This document shows, in pieces, positions 35,047 through 44,149 of a stretch of DNA of 64,000 nt. A model generated the notes under the pieces. That model did not search any database and was not told the origin of the DNA. It saw only the letters and a list, made by a program, of their open reading frames with translations. The translations under genes were made by a program, and so were the position numbers. How positions within the stretch are numbered: position 1 is the stretch's first letter; the number at the start of each line of letters is the position of its first letter. The stretch is taken from contig JAGAXP010000317.1 of assembly GCA_017940955.1 (NCBI GenBank), forward strand, positions 1 to 64,000. Direction: 5' to 3'. This DNA is from Oribacterium sp. (GTDB lineage: Bacteria; Bacillota_A; Clostridia; Lachnospirales; Lachnospiraceae).

Positions 35047-36069
35047 ATGAACGAACAAAGAACAGCGCTGGTCACCGCCATCGGCTCCTTTTCCGCAGAC
35101 GCGGTTATCAGGAGTCTTCACGAGATGGGCTATAAGGTAGTGGGCAGCGATATATATGATAAGGAATGGGTTGCTGCATCCCTTGATGTGGACGTGTTTT
35201 ACAAGGCTCCCTACGCAAGTGATGAAGAAGCCTACATTTCCTTTATAAAAAAGGTATGTGAGGAGGAGCAGGTGGATCGTATCCTTCCTCTTATCGATGT
35301 GGAGATTGACGTACTTAACCGCCACAGAGAAGAGATTGAGAATGACAACGTGACCATCTGCATGTCTGGAAAAGAAGCCATCGAGATCCTCAGGGACAAG
35401 TATCTCATGAGCCGTCTCGTGGAAGGTGTTCTTAATGAGATAGAGGAACCCGAGATAAAGGGCGCTGTAAGGATCATACCCACAAAGCTCGCAGAGGAGG
35501 TGGACTTTGAACAGGTCACTTATCCTCTGATCCTTAAGCCTGTGGACGGAAGAAGCTCCGGCGGACTCTACCGCATCTACCATGAGGATCAGCTGGGCTT
35601 TGCATTTTCAAACATCATCGATCCGGAAAAGCTGAACGACACAAATCTCACGAGATACATCGTCCAGCCTATGATCAAGGGTAATGTTATCACCGTGGAC
35701 ATCCTTCGTGACACTAAGGGGAACTGCAGGGCTGTACCGAGAGAGGAGCTTCTCCGTACGGCAAACGGTGCAGGACTCAGCGTAAGGATCATGGAGGATG
35801 AGGTGCTTCAGAATGTATGCTGCAGGATAGCGGAGCGCGCCGATAGCACAGGCTGCGTTAACTTTGAGTTTATCCGCGGCGAGGGCTCGGGAGTTTATTA
35901 TTTTGTCGAATGTAATCCACGATTCTCCGGAGGCGTAGCCTTTACGGAGCTTTCAGGCGTTCCCATGATAAAGAATCATATGAGGATTTTTGATGGTGAG
36001 AAGATGGAAGAACTGCCTAAGCAAAAATGCGGCTTTATGACCAGAAAATATCAGGAAATAAAGATGTAA
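35047..36069 (+). CDS. ATP-grasp ligase (carbamoyl-phosphate-synthase-like)
   Basis: 340 aa. N-terminal pre-ATP-grasp Rossmann-like region (TALVTAIGSFSADAVIRSL, GSDIYDKE) and ATP-grasp domain with YPLILKPVDGRSSGG, the YIVQPMIKG hinge and metal-binding VECNPRFSGG (Glu and Asn). Such enzymes join a carboxylate to an amine through an acylphosphate. In a glycan cluster beside a sugar aminotransferase it could attach an amino acid or other acyl group to an amino sugar; this is inferred. Good ribosome site GAGGAG; 10 bp after the aminotransferase stop. Confidence 0.85.
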   Translation: MNEQRTALVTAIGSFSADAVIRSLHEMGYKVVGSDIYDKEWVAASLDVDVFYKAPYASDEEAYISFIKKVCEEEQVDRILPLIDVEIDVLNRHREEIENDNVTICMSGKEAIEILRDKYLMSRLVEGVLNEIEEPEIKGAVRIIPTKLAEEVDFEQVTYPLILKPVDGRSSGGLYRIYHEDQLGFAFSNIIDPEKLNDTNLTRYIVQPMIKGNVITVDILRDTKGNCRAVPREELLRTANGAGLSVRIMEDEVLQNVCCRIAERADSTGCVNFEFIRGEGSGVYYFVECNPRFSGGVAFTELSGVPMIKNHMRIFDGEKMEELPKQKCGFMTRKYQEIKM

Positions 36070-36149
36070 TGTAAAATAGCCGGTCAGATAGGCGGTGCGT
36101 CAGATATTACGGTTTGAAAAACAGCGTTAATGAGATCATATTATGTTGT

Positions 36150-36178
36150 TCATTCCGACTCAAAAGGGCGGAATGAAG
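36150..36178 (+). promoter_or_regulatory. Hairpin in the gap before the DPM1-like glycosyltransferase
   Basis: TTCATTCCG/CGGAATGAA, a perfect 9-bp stem with an 11-nt loop. No T run. Role unknown. Confidence 0.4.
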
Positions 36179-36220
36179 GTCAATGTGAAAAAACTAAAAT
36201 AAGGCGGAATGGAGACAGAC

Positions 36221-36934
36221 ATGGCAGATGCCTTAAAAGAAAAATCGAATAAGGACAGGGTGCTCCTGGTCATACCTGCCTACAATGAAGCGGAGAATCT
36301 TCCGAAGGTTGTGGCAGACATAAAAGCGCAGAAGTTCCCCATGGATTACATCATCATTTCCGACGGTTCAACTGACGGTACTGTGGAGCTTTGCGAGCGG
36401 GAGCATTATAACTATATATCTCTTCCGGCCAATCTAGGACTTGCGGGCTGCTTCCAGACAGGTATGAAATATGCCTACAGAAAGGGCTACAGCTACGCCG
36501 TTCAGTTTGACGGAGACGGACAGCATCGCGCCGAGGATATAGAATCCCTGTATGAGAAGATGAAGGATGGGGATTTTGACATAGTTCAGGGTTCCCGTTT
36601 TCTGGAAAAGAAAAAGGGCGGATCAATGAGGGAGATAGGCTCCAGGCTCATATCCATGGCCATAAAGATCACCACCGGAAAAACCATCACAGATCCCACC
36701 TGCGGATTAAGGATGTACAGCAGCCGCGTGATTGACAGCTTTGCCAACAGACTGAATTACGGTCCGGAACCGGATACCATTTCGTTTTTGATAAAAAAGG
36801 GTGCAAAGGTAACCGAGGCTCCCGTAACTATAGATGACAGACTGGCGGGAGAATCCTATCTGAAGCCCATGAATGCAATGAAATATATGGCAAGGATGCT
36901 CATATCCATACTGGTCATCCAGAGCAGCAGGTAA
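36221..36934 (+). CDS. Polyprenol-phosphate glycosyltransferase (GT2, DPM1-like)
   Basis: 237 aa. GT2 fold of the DPM1/DPG-synthase branch: VLLVIPAYNEAENLPKVV, ISDGSTDGT, NLGLAGCFQTGMKYA, FDGDGQH as the metal site, QGSRFL, and DPTCGLRMYS. The TITDPTCGLRMYSS motif is typical of glycosyltransferases that charge undecaprenyl phosphate. Such genes often go with a DUF2304 partner, found 3 kb downstream here. ATG 36221 has GGAG 6 nt upstream. The flippase-like gene starts 5 bp after its stop. Confidence 0.85.
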   Translation: MADALKEKSNKDRVLLVIPAYNEAENLPKVVADIKAQKFPMDYIIISDGSTDGTVELCEREHYNYISLPANLGLAGCFQTGMKYAYRKGYSYAVQFDGDGQHRAEDIESLYEKMKDGDFDIVQGSRFLEKKKGGSMREIGSRLISMAIKITTGKTITDPTCGLRMYSSRVIDSFANRLNYGPEPDTISFLIKKGAKVTEAPVTIDDRLAGESYLKPMNAMKYMARMLISILVIQSSR

Positions 36935-36939
36935 GATTC

Positions 36940-38205
36940 ATGAAAAATATCATTACTGAATCCAACAGGGATTTTATATGGAATGCGTTGGGCAGTCTCA
37001 TCTATGCAATGGCCTCCATCGTGCTTGCCTTTGCGGTGATACGAATCGCAGGCCCCTCGGAGGGAGGAATATTCGGCTTCGGCTTCTCCACCCTCGGACA
37101 GCAGATGTTCATCATTTCCTACTTCGGCATCAGACCGTTTCATATAACTGACATGAAAAGGCAGTTCAGCTTTTCCGATTATCTCCTTACAAGACGGATC
37201 ACCTCGATGCTTGCTTTTTTGGGAAGCATTTTGTTTGTCAGTATACAGATTGTAGAAGGAAATTATGATATCCATAAGTCACTTATTCTTGTGCTGCTGT
37301 CTTTATATAAGATCATAGACGGTTATGCTGATGTTTATGAGTCAGAGCTTCAGAGGCAGGAAAAGCTGTACAGAACCGGACAGTCTCTTGCATTTCGAAC
37401 AAGTCTTTCGGTTATGACATTGCTTCTTGTACTGCTTGTGTCGGGAAATCTTCTGATCGCTGTTGCGGCAGCAGATGTGATGCAGATAATGGGAACAAGA
37501 CTTTTTGCGGTGAGAGTTCTCGGAAAGGGACTCGCGCCGACGGCTCATGAATTTAAAAAAGCCTATGAGCTCATTTCTTCGACAGCCCTTTTGTTCCTGA
37601 GTGTTTTCGTGGACTTTTACATTTTCTCGGCCTCAAAGTATGCCATTGACGCCGAGCTTTCGGATGCGGCTTCCGGGTACTTTAATGTACTTTTTATGCC
37701 CACATCCTTTATTTATCTCATCGCGAATTTTCTTATCAGGCCGATGCTTACAAAGCTTGCGACCTACTACAGCGAGATAAACAAGAAGGCTTTTGATCAT
37801 ACATGCATTTACATGGTAAAGGCGGTTGCGGCATTAAGTGTTTTGATACTGGTTCTGACCTTTATCTTCGGACGTTTCGGCCTCGGAATATTTGAATTTC
37901 TTCTGGGACCTTCCGCTGAGGGAAAGCTTCGGTCCGAATTTATGACCTTTGTACTTCTCATAGCCGGCGGCTCGCTTTATGCCTTTGCCAATGTCATGTA
38001 CTACATTCTCGTGACCGTTCGTAAACAGCTTCAGATTTTTATAGGATATGTGATGACGGCTGCGGTGGCAGTATTAACCGCAGGTCCCATGGTCAGGACA
38101 CAGGGTATGTTCGGAGGCGCCCTTAACTATGTTATGCTAATGTCTATACTGACGGTGATCTTTTCGGCATATACTTTTGTTTCAACCCGGGATATCAGAA
38201 AATAA
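36940..38205 (+). CDS. Polysaccharide flippase-like membrane protein (MOP superfamily)
   Basis: 421 aa with about 12 membrane helices. The opening SNRDFIWNALGSLIYAMASIVLAFAVIRIAG resembles Wzx-type oligosaccharide flippases, and the Arg-rich second loop (KRQFSFSDYLLTRRIT) fits. The second such protein in the locus after 20941-22386, so either two glycans are exported or the proteins act on different intermediates. No strong diagnostic motif beyond topology and context. Confidence 0.75.
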   Translation: MKNIITESNRDFIWNALGSLIYAMASIVLAFAVIRIAGPSEGGIFGFGFSTLGQQMFIISYFGIRPFHITDMKRQFSFSDYLLTRRITSMLAFLGSILFVSIQIVEGNYDIHKSLILVLLSLYKIIDGYADVYESELQRQEKLYRTGQSLAFRTSLSVMTLLLVLLVSGNLLIAVAAADVMQIMGTRLFAVRVLGKGLAPTAHEFKKAYELISSTALLFLSVFVDFYIFSASKYAIDAELSDAASGYFNVLFMPTSFIYLIANFLIRPMLTKLATYYSEINKKAFDHTCIYMVKAVAALSVLILVLTFIFGRFGLGIFEFLLGPSAEGKLRSEFMTFVLLIAGGSLYAFANVMYYILVTVRKQLQIFIGYVMTAAVAVLTAGPMVRTQGMFGGALNYVMLMSILTVIFSAYTFVSTRDIRK

Positions 38206-38336
38206 AGGGATCTGTATCGGAAAGTGCCGAAACATTGAGCTTCCGTATGACAGAGACTAAAGACAAAGCCACGGTTCACAGAGTCGGAGAAATGTACATC
38301 TGAGAGTCAAGTATTAAAGCGAAAAAAGGAATGCTA

Positions 38337-39260
38337 ATGAAAACAGTTGATGTTATCATCCCGACCTACAAACCGGGATCCAAGTTCATAAGGCAGCAGG
38401 AGATGCTCCACAGGCAGACTTATCCTGTAAACCGTGTGATCATCGTTAACACGGAAGAAAAATACCTGGACATAAGTCTCCTCCGGGATTATGACAGTGT
38501 TTCCGTGACGAACATTTCTGCTAAGGAATTTGATCATGGAGCCACCAGAAATCTCGGGGTTTCCAAATCCAGTGCGGATTATTTTCTTATGATGACGGAC
38601 GATGCGGTGCCGAAGGATGAATATCTGATTGAAAATCTTGTCAGGATGATGGAGTCACCACAGGAAAAGGAAATCGGTGCGGTTTACGGAAGGCAGCTTG
38701 CGACGGGTGAGAGCTCGGAGGATGAGAAGTATTCGAGAAGCTTCAACTATCCCGGAAAGTCCTTTGTGAAAACCGTAGAGGATCTGCCGCGTCTTGGCAT
38801 CAAGACCTATTTTGAGTCCAATGTCTGCTGCCTTTACAGAAGAGATGTTTTTGACAGGCTTGGTGGATTTATTGACCATACTATCTTTAATGAGGATATG
38901 ATCTACTGCTGCAGGATGCTTAAGGCTGGTTTCGCCAGTGCCTATTGTGCTGAAGCAGCGGTTTTTCATGCACATAATTACACCGGCATGCAGCAGCTGA
39001 GAAGAAACTTCGATCTCGGGGTTTCCCAGGCGGATCATCCAGAGGTATTTGGTGGTCTTAAGTCAGAAGGAGAAGGCATCAAACTTGTTAAGGGTAATGC
39101 GGCTGCACTTATGAAAAAGGGAAAGCTTTTTTCTGTTGTGAGGCTTATATGGATTTCCGGCTGCAAGTATATAGGCTTCCGGCTTGGAAAAAATTATAAG
39201 AAGCTTTCAAAGAAAACCATAATGAGATTTACAATGAACAAAAATTATTGGGAAAAGTGA
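38337..39260 (+). CDS. Glycosyltransferase family 2 (rhamnosyltransferase-like)
   Basis: 307 aa. VDVIIPTYKPGSKFIRQQEML, DHGATRNLG, MTDDAVP (DxD equivalent), AVYGRQLA, and FNEDMIYCCRMLKAG with the catalytic acid. The FDHGATRN motif is characteristic of the rhamnosyltransferase-like GT2 group, consistent with dTDP-rhamnose supply in this window. ATG 38337 has AAGGA 7 nt before it; an ATG 6 bp earlier lies too close to that site. Confidence 0.87.
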   Translation: MKTVDVIIPTYKPGSKFIRQQEMLHRQTYPVNRVIIVNTEEKYLDISLLRDYDSVSVTNISAKEFDHGATRNLGVSKSSADYFLMMTDDAVPKDEYLIENLVRMMESPQEKEIGAVYGRQLATGESSEDEKYSRSFNYPGKSFVKTVEDLPRLGIKTYFESNVCCLYRRDVFDRLGGFIDHTIFNEDMIYCCRMLKAGFASAYCAEAAVFHAHNYTGMQQLRRNFDLGVSQADHPEVFGGLKSEGEGIKLVKGNAAALMKKGKLFSVVRLIWISGCKYIGFRLGKNYKKLSKKTIMRFTMNKNYWEK

Positions 39261-39410
39261 ATTTATACCGTTCCCCTATTTTAAGATACAATAAAACCAT
39301 ATAATGACTGATGGGATAGTTTGGAATAATTACTATTATTGGGGACCTATGGGCCGTTGACTGTATGACGAAAAAGCCCAAAAAAACTTTTGCTTAGGAG
39401 AGATAGTATT

Positions 39411-39878
39411 ATGATGACGCCGCTTTTCAGAGCTGTGCTGGTGGTTGCATCTGTCGGAACCCTGACAGTGGTACTTAACCGTATACACAAGGCAAAACTG
39501 AATATTGATGATTCTATCTTCTGGATACTTCTGGTGTTCATGTTTGTGGTGTTTGCGGTATTCCCTGTAGTGCCGGATACATTGGCAGGACTTCTCGGAA
39601 TCTACAGTACTGCCAATTTCCTGTTCCTCTTCATGATATTTATCCTTATCATGAGACTTTTTTCCATGAGCATGAGGGTGAGCTCTCTTGAGGACAAGCT
39701 CAGAAATCTGGTTCAGGAGCTGGCACTTAAGGAAAAGAATGAAATGGATGAGAAGACATTGAAATCCACAGCTGATCGGGAAGTCTCCTCAGTGAGGGTT
39801 CAGGAAAGACTTGAGGATAAAAATCCGTCAGAAGAAATCCATACATCAGAACAGGGTGAGGGAAATGACATCAGTTAA
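39411..39878 (+). CDS. DUF2304 membrane protein
   Basis: 155 aa, three membrane helices in the first 95 residues followed by a charged cytoplasmic tail. The SIFWILLVFMFVVFAVFPVVPDTLAGLLGI pattern is DUF2304, a small protein usually linked with polyprenol-phosphate glycosyltransferases like the one at 36221-36934. Possibly a membrane partner. The TAGGAGAG ribosome site supports ATG 39411. Its stop overlaps the next gene by 14 bp. Confidence 0.8.
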   Translation: MMTPLFRAVLVVASVGTLTVVLNRIHKAKLNIDDSIFWILLVFMFVVFAVFPVVPDTLAGLLGIYSTANFLFLFMIFILIMRLFSMSMRVSSLEDKLRNLVQELALKEKNEMDEKTLKSTADREVSSVRVQERLEDKNPSEEIHTSEQGEGNDIS

Positions 39879-41166
39879 GGGTGAGAAACAAAGATATCTT
39901 TTATGGGATATATTTAAGGGCTTCGGAATAGTGTTTATCGTTTTCGGTCACACCGGAAAGGTTGGCGGTGCCATAGTATATCTTTTCCATCTGGCTCTTT
40001 TCTTTTTTGTCACAGGATACTTTTTTAATGAAGAAAAGTATGGACGGGATCCCTTCAGATATCTCGGAAAACGTATAAAGGGCACTTGGCCAAGGTATAT
40101 GCTGTACTGCATTTTCTTTGCTCTTACTCATAATTACTGTGTGGTCCACGGTCTAATGACACCGGATTCGGCAATATATGACGGCCCCGGGTATCTGAGA
40201 TCCATAATGAGCAGTATGGTTTTCGAAAGGCCTGAGCTTTATTCCGGACCCATGTGGTTCGTGCCTTTGTGGCTTTTGGGATCGGTGCTTTTTGCGGGAG
40301 TTATATATCTTTCAAACAAGATTTCCGGAGTTTTTGCTGGAGCCTCTTCGGATGAGGAGAAAAATCCGAATAAGGCTGCGGAAACATCAAAGGTTACTTC
40401 CGCAGCGGAATATAAAGCTGGACACAGAGACGTGAAAAAGCTTGTGAATCTCGCAAACATTCGAAAAAAATCTGTATCACAGGAATATCAGACCTCTAAG
40501 AATATCAGCATTGTGACGATGTCTCTTTTGTGCCTGATCATAGGATTATATGCAGTGGATAAAGGCATAAATGTCTCATACCATATGGAGCTTGCCTTTG
40601 TTATAGAGCCGTTTTTTGTTTTTGGATATTTCATGAAGAAATACCTTCCCGACTGGCAGGAAAAACTGGGATGGCCCATAATGATCCCGGCAGTGGTATT
40701 GATCTTCTTCATCTTCAATAAATTTATAGATGCGGGGATATGGTTCGATCTTGCAAGCCAGGATATCTTTGGCTGCTGGTATTATGTTGGCGGAGTTCTG
40801 GGCATCATCTTTACCATCATGCTTTCAAAGCTTGTTGAGAGGGTGGAGGTTAATGATAAGCTCCCGGAAGACAGTAAGCTTAGAGCGTGTCCTTTGTTTA
40901 CCTTGGGACCGAATCCGGTGGCAGCGCTTCTTGCAGCTGCCGGAAGATACAGTTTTGATATCATGGCACTCCACATCTTTGTTTTCAAGATGCTGGATAT
41001 GCTGCTTAGGAAATTGTACTACAGAGATCCGGCTATGGATCTGTCGCAGTATCCGTCTCCATTGTCACAACAGTGGTGGCTGCTTTATCTGGTGGTACCG
41101 GTTGTGGTACCGATGATTGCAGGCATCGCGATCGACAGGATAAAAAACAGAATACGTGGAAAGTAA
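39865..41166 (+). CDS. Acyltransferase family 3 membrane protein
   Basis: 433 aa, about 10 membrane helices. Conserved LLWDIFKGFGIVFIVFGHTGK with the catalytic-region histidine, FFFVTGYFF, and a late SFDIMALHIFVFK. Resembles acyltransferase-3 proteins (YfiQ/OafA type) that O-acetylate surface glycans. A large charged loop (about residues 165-215) sits between helices. ATG 39865 lies within the end of the DUF2304 gene after GTGAGGGA. A bidirectional terminator follows. Confidence 0.83.
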   Translation: MTSVKGEKQRYLLWDIFKGFGIVFIVFGHTGKVGGAIVYLFHLALFFFVTGYFFNEEKYGRDPFRYLGKRIKGTWPRYMLYCIFFALTHNYCVVHGLMTPDSAIYDGPGYLRSIMSSMVFERPELYSGPMWFVPLWLLGSVLFAGVIYLSNKISGVFAGASSDEEKNPNKAAETSKVTSAAEYKAGHRDVKKLVNLANIRKKSVSQEYQTSKNISIVTMSLLCLIIGLYAVDKGINVSYHMELAFVIEPFFVFGYFMKKYLPDWQEKLGWPIMIPAVVLIFFIFNKFIDAGIWFDLASQDIFGCWYYVGGVLGIIFTIMLSKLVERVEVNDKLPEDSKLRACPLFTLGPNPVAALLAAAGRYSFDIMALHIFVFKMLDMLLRKLYYRDPAMDLSQYPSPLSQQWWLLYLVVPVVVPMIAGIAIDRIKNRIRGK

Positions 41167-41168
41167 GT

Positions 41169-41214
41169 AAAAGCCGGAGGGCATCCGTTTATAGATGGAT
41201 ATCCTCCGGCTTTT
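41169..41214. terminator. Bidirectional terminator between convergent acyltransferase genes
   Basis: AAAAGCCGGAGG/CCTCCGGCTTTT, with a second ATCC/GGAT pair inside. T and A runs on both sides serve both convergent genes. Confidence 0.88.
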
Positions 41215-41235
41215 GTTGAAATCTTATGTCATGAC

Positions 41236-42417
41236 TTAAATGATGCTTTTCTTTATTATAGTGTTTATTTTTTTTATCACTCTGTTTTGAAGCTTTCCAA
41301 CAGTGTTTTCATAAGCCCATGCTGTAATAAACAAGGCTATAAAGGTGGCGATTGCCAGGATTATGAACTCTTTGCTGTAGGATATGCGATTTACCATCAA
41401 CACGTAGAGGTGAAGCGAAAAGCAGGCGATGAGCGGAAAGTGTATAAGATAAATCGAAAAATTGGATGGGGCCAGGATTTTCAGAGGCTTTATCTCCAAT
41501 GCCTTTTGCAATACAGACGAGTGCATGATTCCAAGAATAAGGAAAAAGCTGAAGCCTATTACCCAGTACATGTTCCAGATGAAGTATTTGCTCATTTCCG
41601 GAAAATGTGCATGTATATAAGGAAAAAGGATATTGGTAAGTCCTCCGGCATCCAGAAAGACGGGCACAAGCGCAATAGGCAGGAAGATGAAGTTGCTGCC
41701 TTTCTGTATATGTTCATTAATCCTCATCAGCACTACACCCAACAGCACCAGATGAAAGTGGAAGAAGTTTGGCTCCGGGAGATGAAAAAAACTATAGATC
41801 ATACAAAGAAGACAGATAATGTCATAAATGATAACTGCCGTTCCCGATTTGTTTGATACTTTCTTCTCTAAGAGTTCCCTTACAAAATTATATAAAAAGA
41901 TAAAACAGGTTCCGAAAAAGATGTACTTCATCATCCATAATGGGCCATTCAGTTCGCCGCTCATGGTCAGTGAGGCAGTGATGACCCCGATTAAGGTTGG
42001 TGCATGATTGTAGAAAGTGCCTATCCAGCTGTTATTCAGAAGCCGGCTGGATATTACAGTAGGAAATCCGATGGTGTAGTAAATCACAAACGAAATAAGA
42101 TTTATAAAGAAAAACGGAATCACAAACCTGATATATCTGGTGACAAACTGTATGATCAGGTCTTTCGCAGACTTTATATTTTTATGTGCCGCAAGGAATC
42201 CTGCCAGCATACAGAAACCATAAAGTGCGAGATTTGAATCCACAAGTATTGAGAGCGGCGGCAGAAAAAGCGTCTGAAGCTCAGGACGAAGCTCCGGTTT
42301 AATCTCACACATTGTCCAGAATGCCCCGGTAAAGTGGGTCCAGAAAATAATGAGACAGAATATATATTTCAATGAATCAAGATAGTAAAGTCTCTTAGAA
42401 GCTGATTTCTCTGACAT
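41236..42417 (-). CDS. Acyltransferase family 3 membrane protein
   Basis: 393 aa, about 10 membrane helices. YYLDSLKYIFCLIIFWTHFTGAF near the N terminus, with the His of the family, and FSIYLIHFPLIACF near the C terminus. Third acyltransferase-3 gene of the locus, the only one in its immediate neighbourhood on the minus strand. ATG 42417 has GAGG 5 nt upstream, better than the in-frame ATG 57 bp earlier. Probably acylates a surface glycan; substrate unknown. Confidence 0.82.
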   Translation of the reverse strand: MSEKSASKRLYYLDSLKYIFCLIIFWTHFTGAFWTMCEIKPELRPELQTLFLPPLSILVDSNLALYGFCMLAGFLAAHKNIKSAKDLIIQFVTRYIRFVIPFFFINLISFVIYYTIGFPTVISSRLLNNSWIGTFYNHAPTLIGVITASLTMSGELNGPLWMMKYIFFGTCFIFLYNFVRELLEKKVSNKSGTAVIIYDIICLLCMIYSFFHLPEPNFFHFHLVLLGVVLMRINEHIQKGSNFIFLPIALVPVFLDAGGLTNILFPYIHAHFPEMSKYFIWNMYWVIGFSFFLILGIMHSSVLQKALEIKPLKILAPSNFSIYLIHFPLIACFSLHLYVLMVNRISYSKEFIILAIATFIALFITAWAYENTVGKLQNRVIKKINTIIKKSII

Positions 42418-42568
42418 AAAAACCTCATTTTGTTTTTTGAATTCCGGAAGGCGATACAAAAACCGGTCCTCCATTAGATAACTTTACTAAAAACAAATAA
42501 AAACCTCAATAAATATGATATGCTTTGGATGTTAAGAAGATTTTTGGAATTCAGGGGGCATATTTCAG

Positions 42569-44014
42569 ATGCTTAAGCTTCATAAGATATATTTTCTGAC
42601 AATCCTTATTATGGGCATGATTTTCACTGCGGTGCTCCCGCCACTTTCGGCCCCGGATGAAGTACTGCATTTCGTCGGAGCCTATGAGCTTTCAAACAAG
42701 CTGATGCTTAAGCCCGCAAGGGACACAGATGGAAATGTCATCATCCGAAAGGAGGATGAGTATATCGTGAACTGGCCCGGAGACAATGACTGGAATAAAG
42801 CAACGGTTATCGGGCAGACACTGGACTCTTCGGTTTACAAAGAAATACATAGTTATGGCTTCTTCGGTGAGAGAGAAGAAGGAGAAAGCATTACCCTGCA
42901 GCAGCCAGTGGCAACAACTCCACTTGCATATCTTATGCCTGCTATAGGAATCACTCTGGCAAGACTTGTCCACCTCAGCGCCTTTGGACTTCTGTTCCTG
43001 GGAAGATTTATGAATCTTCTTCTTTTTACCGTCCTCGGTGCCCTGTCTGTCAGAAGAACTCCGGTTGGAAAGAAAGTGTTTTTTGCCGTATCCCTTTTCC
43101 CGATGACATTGGAGATAGCAGGAAGCTACAGCTATGACTCCTATATCATTGCGCTGAGCTTTTATCTTACGGCGGTAATCCTTGACCACGCTGTCGGAAG
43201 CGAAGACCGGATGATCACTTTGAGAGACATAGTGGAGATGGGAATCCTGGCGGTTCTTCTGTCGCCCTGCAAGATGATCTATGCAACGCTTTTTGCATTG
43301 TGCCTAATGATCCCCGTGAAAAAGTGGAAAAAACCAAGCCTTATGAGATGGGGGCTTACAGTTTTACTTATAGGAGCATTTATAATCGGATCCATCGTTC
43401 TGGTGAATCTTCGTGAGGTACTCCGCTATGTTAATGCTTCCGGCGTGACGCAGGCACCTGAATTCACTTCCTCAGGTGAGGTGAATATCGTAAAGCTTCA
43501 TGATCTGTCAGAACTCATCCGGGATAAAACCCTGGTATTCCGCATCATCAGAAATACTTTCCAGATTCTGGGCACTCAGTATCTGGGCACCACAGTCGGC
43601 ATGTGGCTTGGCGCATTTGACAGAGGACTGACAACACCAACACCTTTCCTTTTTATATTCTGGATTGGCTCGATCCTTACCGGAGCATATGACCCGGAAG
43701 AACCGGTTCCGGAAATAAGGAAACGACTTATCATGGCAGGAACCGTTATTTTCCTGACCTTTATACTGCTTACCAGCATGCTGCTTTCCTACACTCCGGC
43801 AGACACTTTCTATATCTTGGGTGTCCAGGGAAGATACTTCCTCCCATATCTGCCGGTACTGCTCCTTTGCTTTCGCTCCGAGTGGATAAAAACTCTTTTA
43901 GGAAAATTCAAAGCAGCACAGTTCATGCCGAAAGCCTTTCTTCTTTTAGAAATCCTGATGGACGGAATAGTCCTGACAGGATGCTATCTGACTGTTGTTT
44001 CAAGAGTTTCCTAG
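42569..44014 (+). CDS. DUF2142 polytopic membrane protein
   Basis: 481 aa, about 10-12 membrane helices. The N-terminal PPLSAPDEVLHFVGAYELSNKLML loop after the first helix is the DUF2142 signature; such proteins resemble GT-C glycosyltransferases/oligosaccharyltransferases and occur in polysaccharide loci. The acidic SAPDE loop would face outside, where GT-C enzymes use polyprenol-linked donors. Function as a glycosyltransferase is inferred. Divergent from the minus-strand acyltransferase. Confidence 0.8.
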   Translation: MLKLHKIYFLTILIMGMIFTAVLPPLSAPDEVLHFVGAYELSNKLMLKPARDTDGNVIIRKEDEYIVNWPGDNDWNKATVIGQTLDSSVYKEIHSYGFFGEREEGESITLQQPVATTPLAYLMPAIGITLARLVHLSAFGLLFLGRFMNLLLFTVLGALSVRRTPVGKKVFFAVSLFPMTLEIAGSYSYDSYIIALSFYLTAVILDHAVGSEDRMITLRDIVEMGILAVLLSPCKMIYATLFALCLMIPVKKWKKPSLMRWGLTVLLIGAFIIGSIVLVNLREVLRYVNASGVTQAPEFTSSGEVNIVKLHDLSELIRDKTLVFRIIRNTFQILGTQYLGTTVGMWLGAFDRGLTTPTPFLFIFWIGSILTGAYDPEEPVPEIRKRLIMAGTVIFLTFILLTSMLLSYTPADTFYILGVQGRYFLPYLPVLLLCFRSEWIKTLLGKFKAAQFMPKAFLLLEILMDGIVLTGCYLTVVSRVS

Positions 44015-44078
44015 TTCAGCAGAGACACAGGCGGCTTGGAACCGGAGCAGAAACAGGATTAGGAGAAATGTCAAAAAA

Positions 44079-44088
44079 GTGGTATAAT
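44079..44088 (+). promoter_or_regulatory. Possible extended -10 promoter for the ABC-2 permease
   Basis: TGGTATAAT (TG-N-TATAAT, hexamer 44083-44088) 62 bp before the permease start. The -35 region is poor, as is allowed for extended -10 promoters. Confidence 0.45.
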
Positions 44089-44149
44089 GAATCATTAAGA
44101 TTTTTCGAGGAGTTAATAAAAAGGCTTTTCACAGAGCCCCTGTAAATAT

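Noticed and set aside
34248..35081. Minus-strand open frame of 277 codons opposite the aminotransferase
   Set aside because: Entirely antisense to a well-supported PLP enzyme with no domain pattern of its own.
43867..44145. 92-codon frame overlapping the end of the DUF2142 gene
   Set aside because: Most of it is out of frame inside DUF2142 coding sequence and it covers the predicted -10 promoter of the permease.
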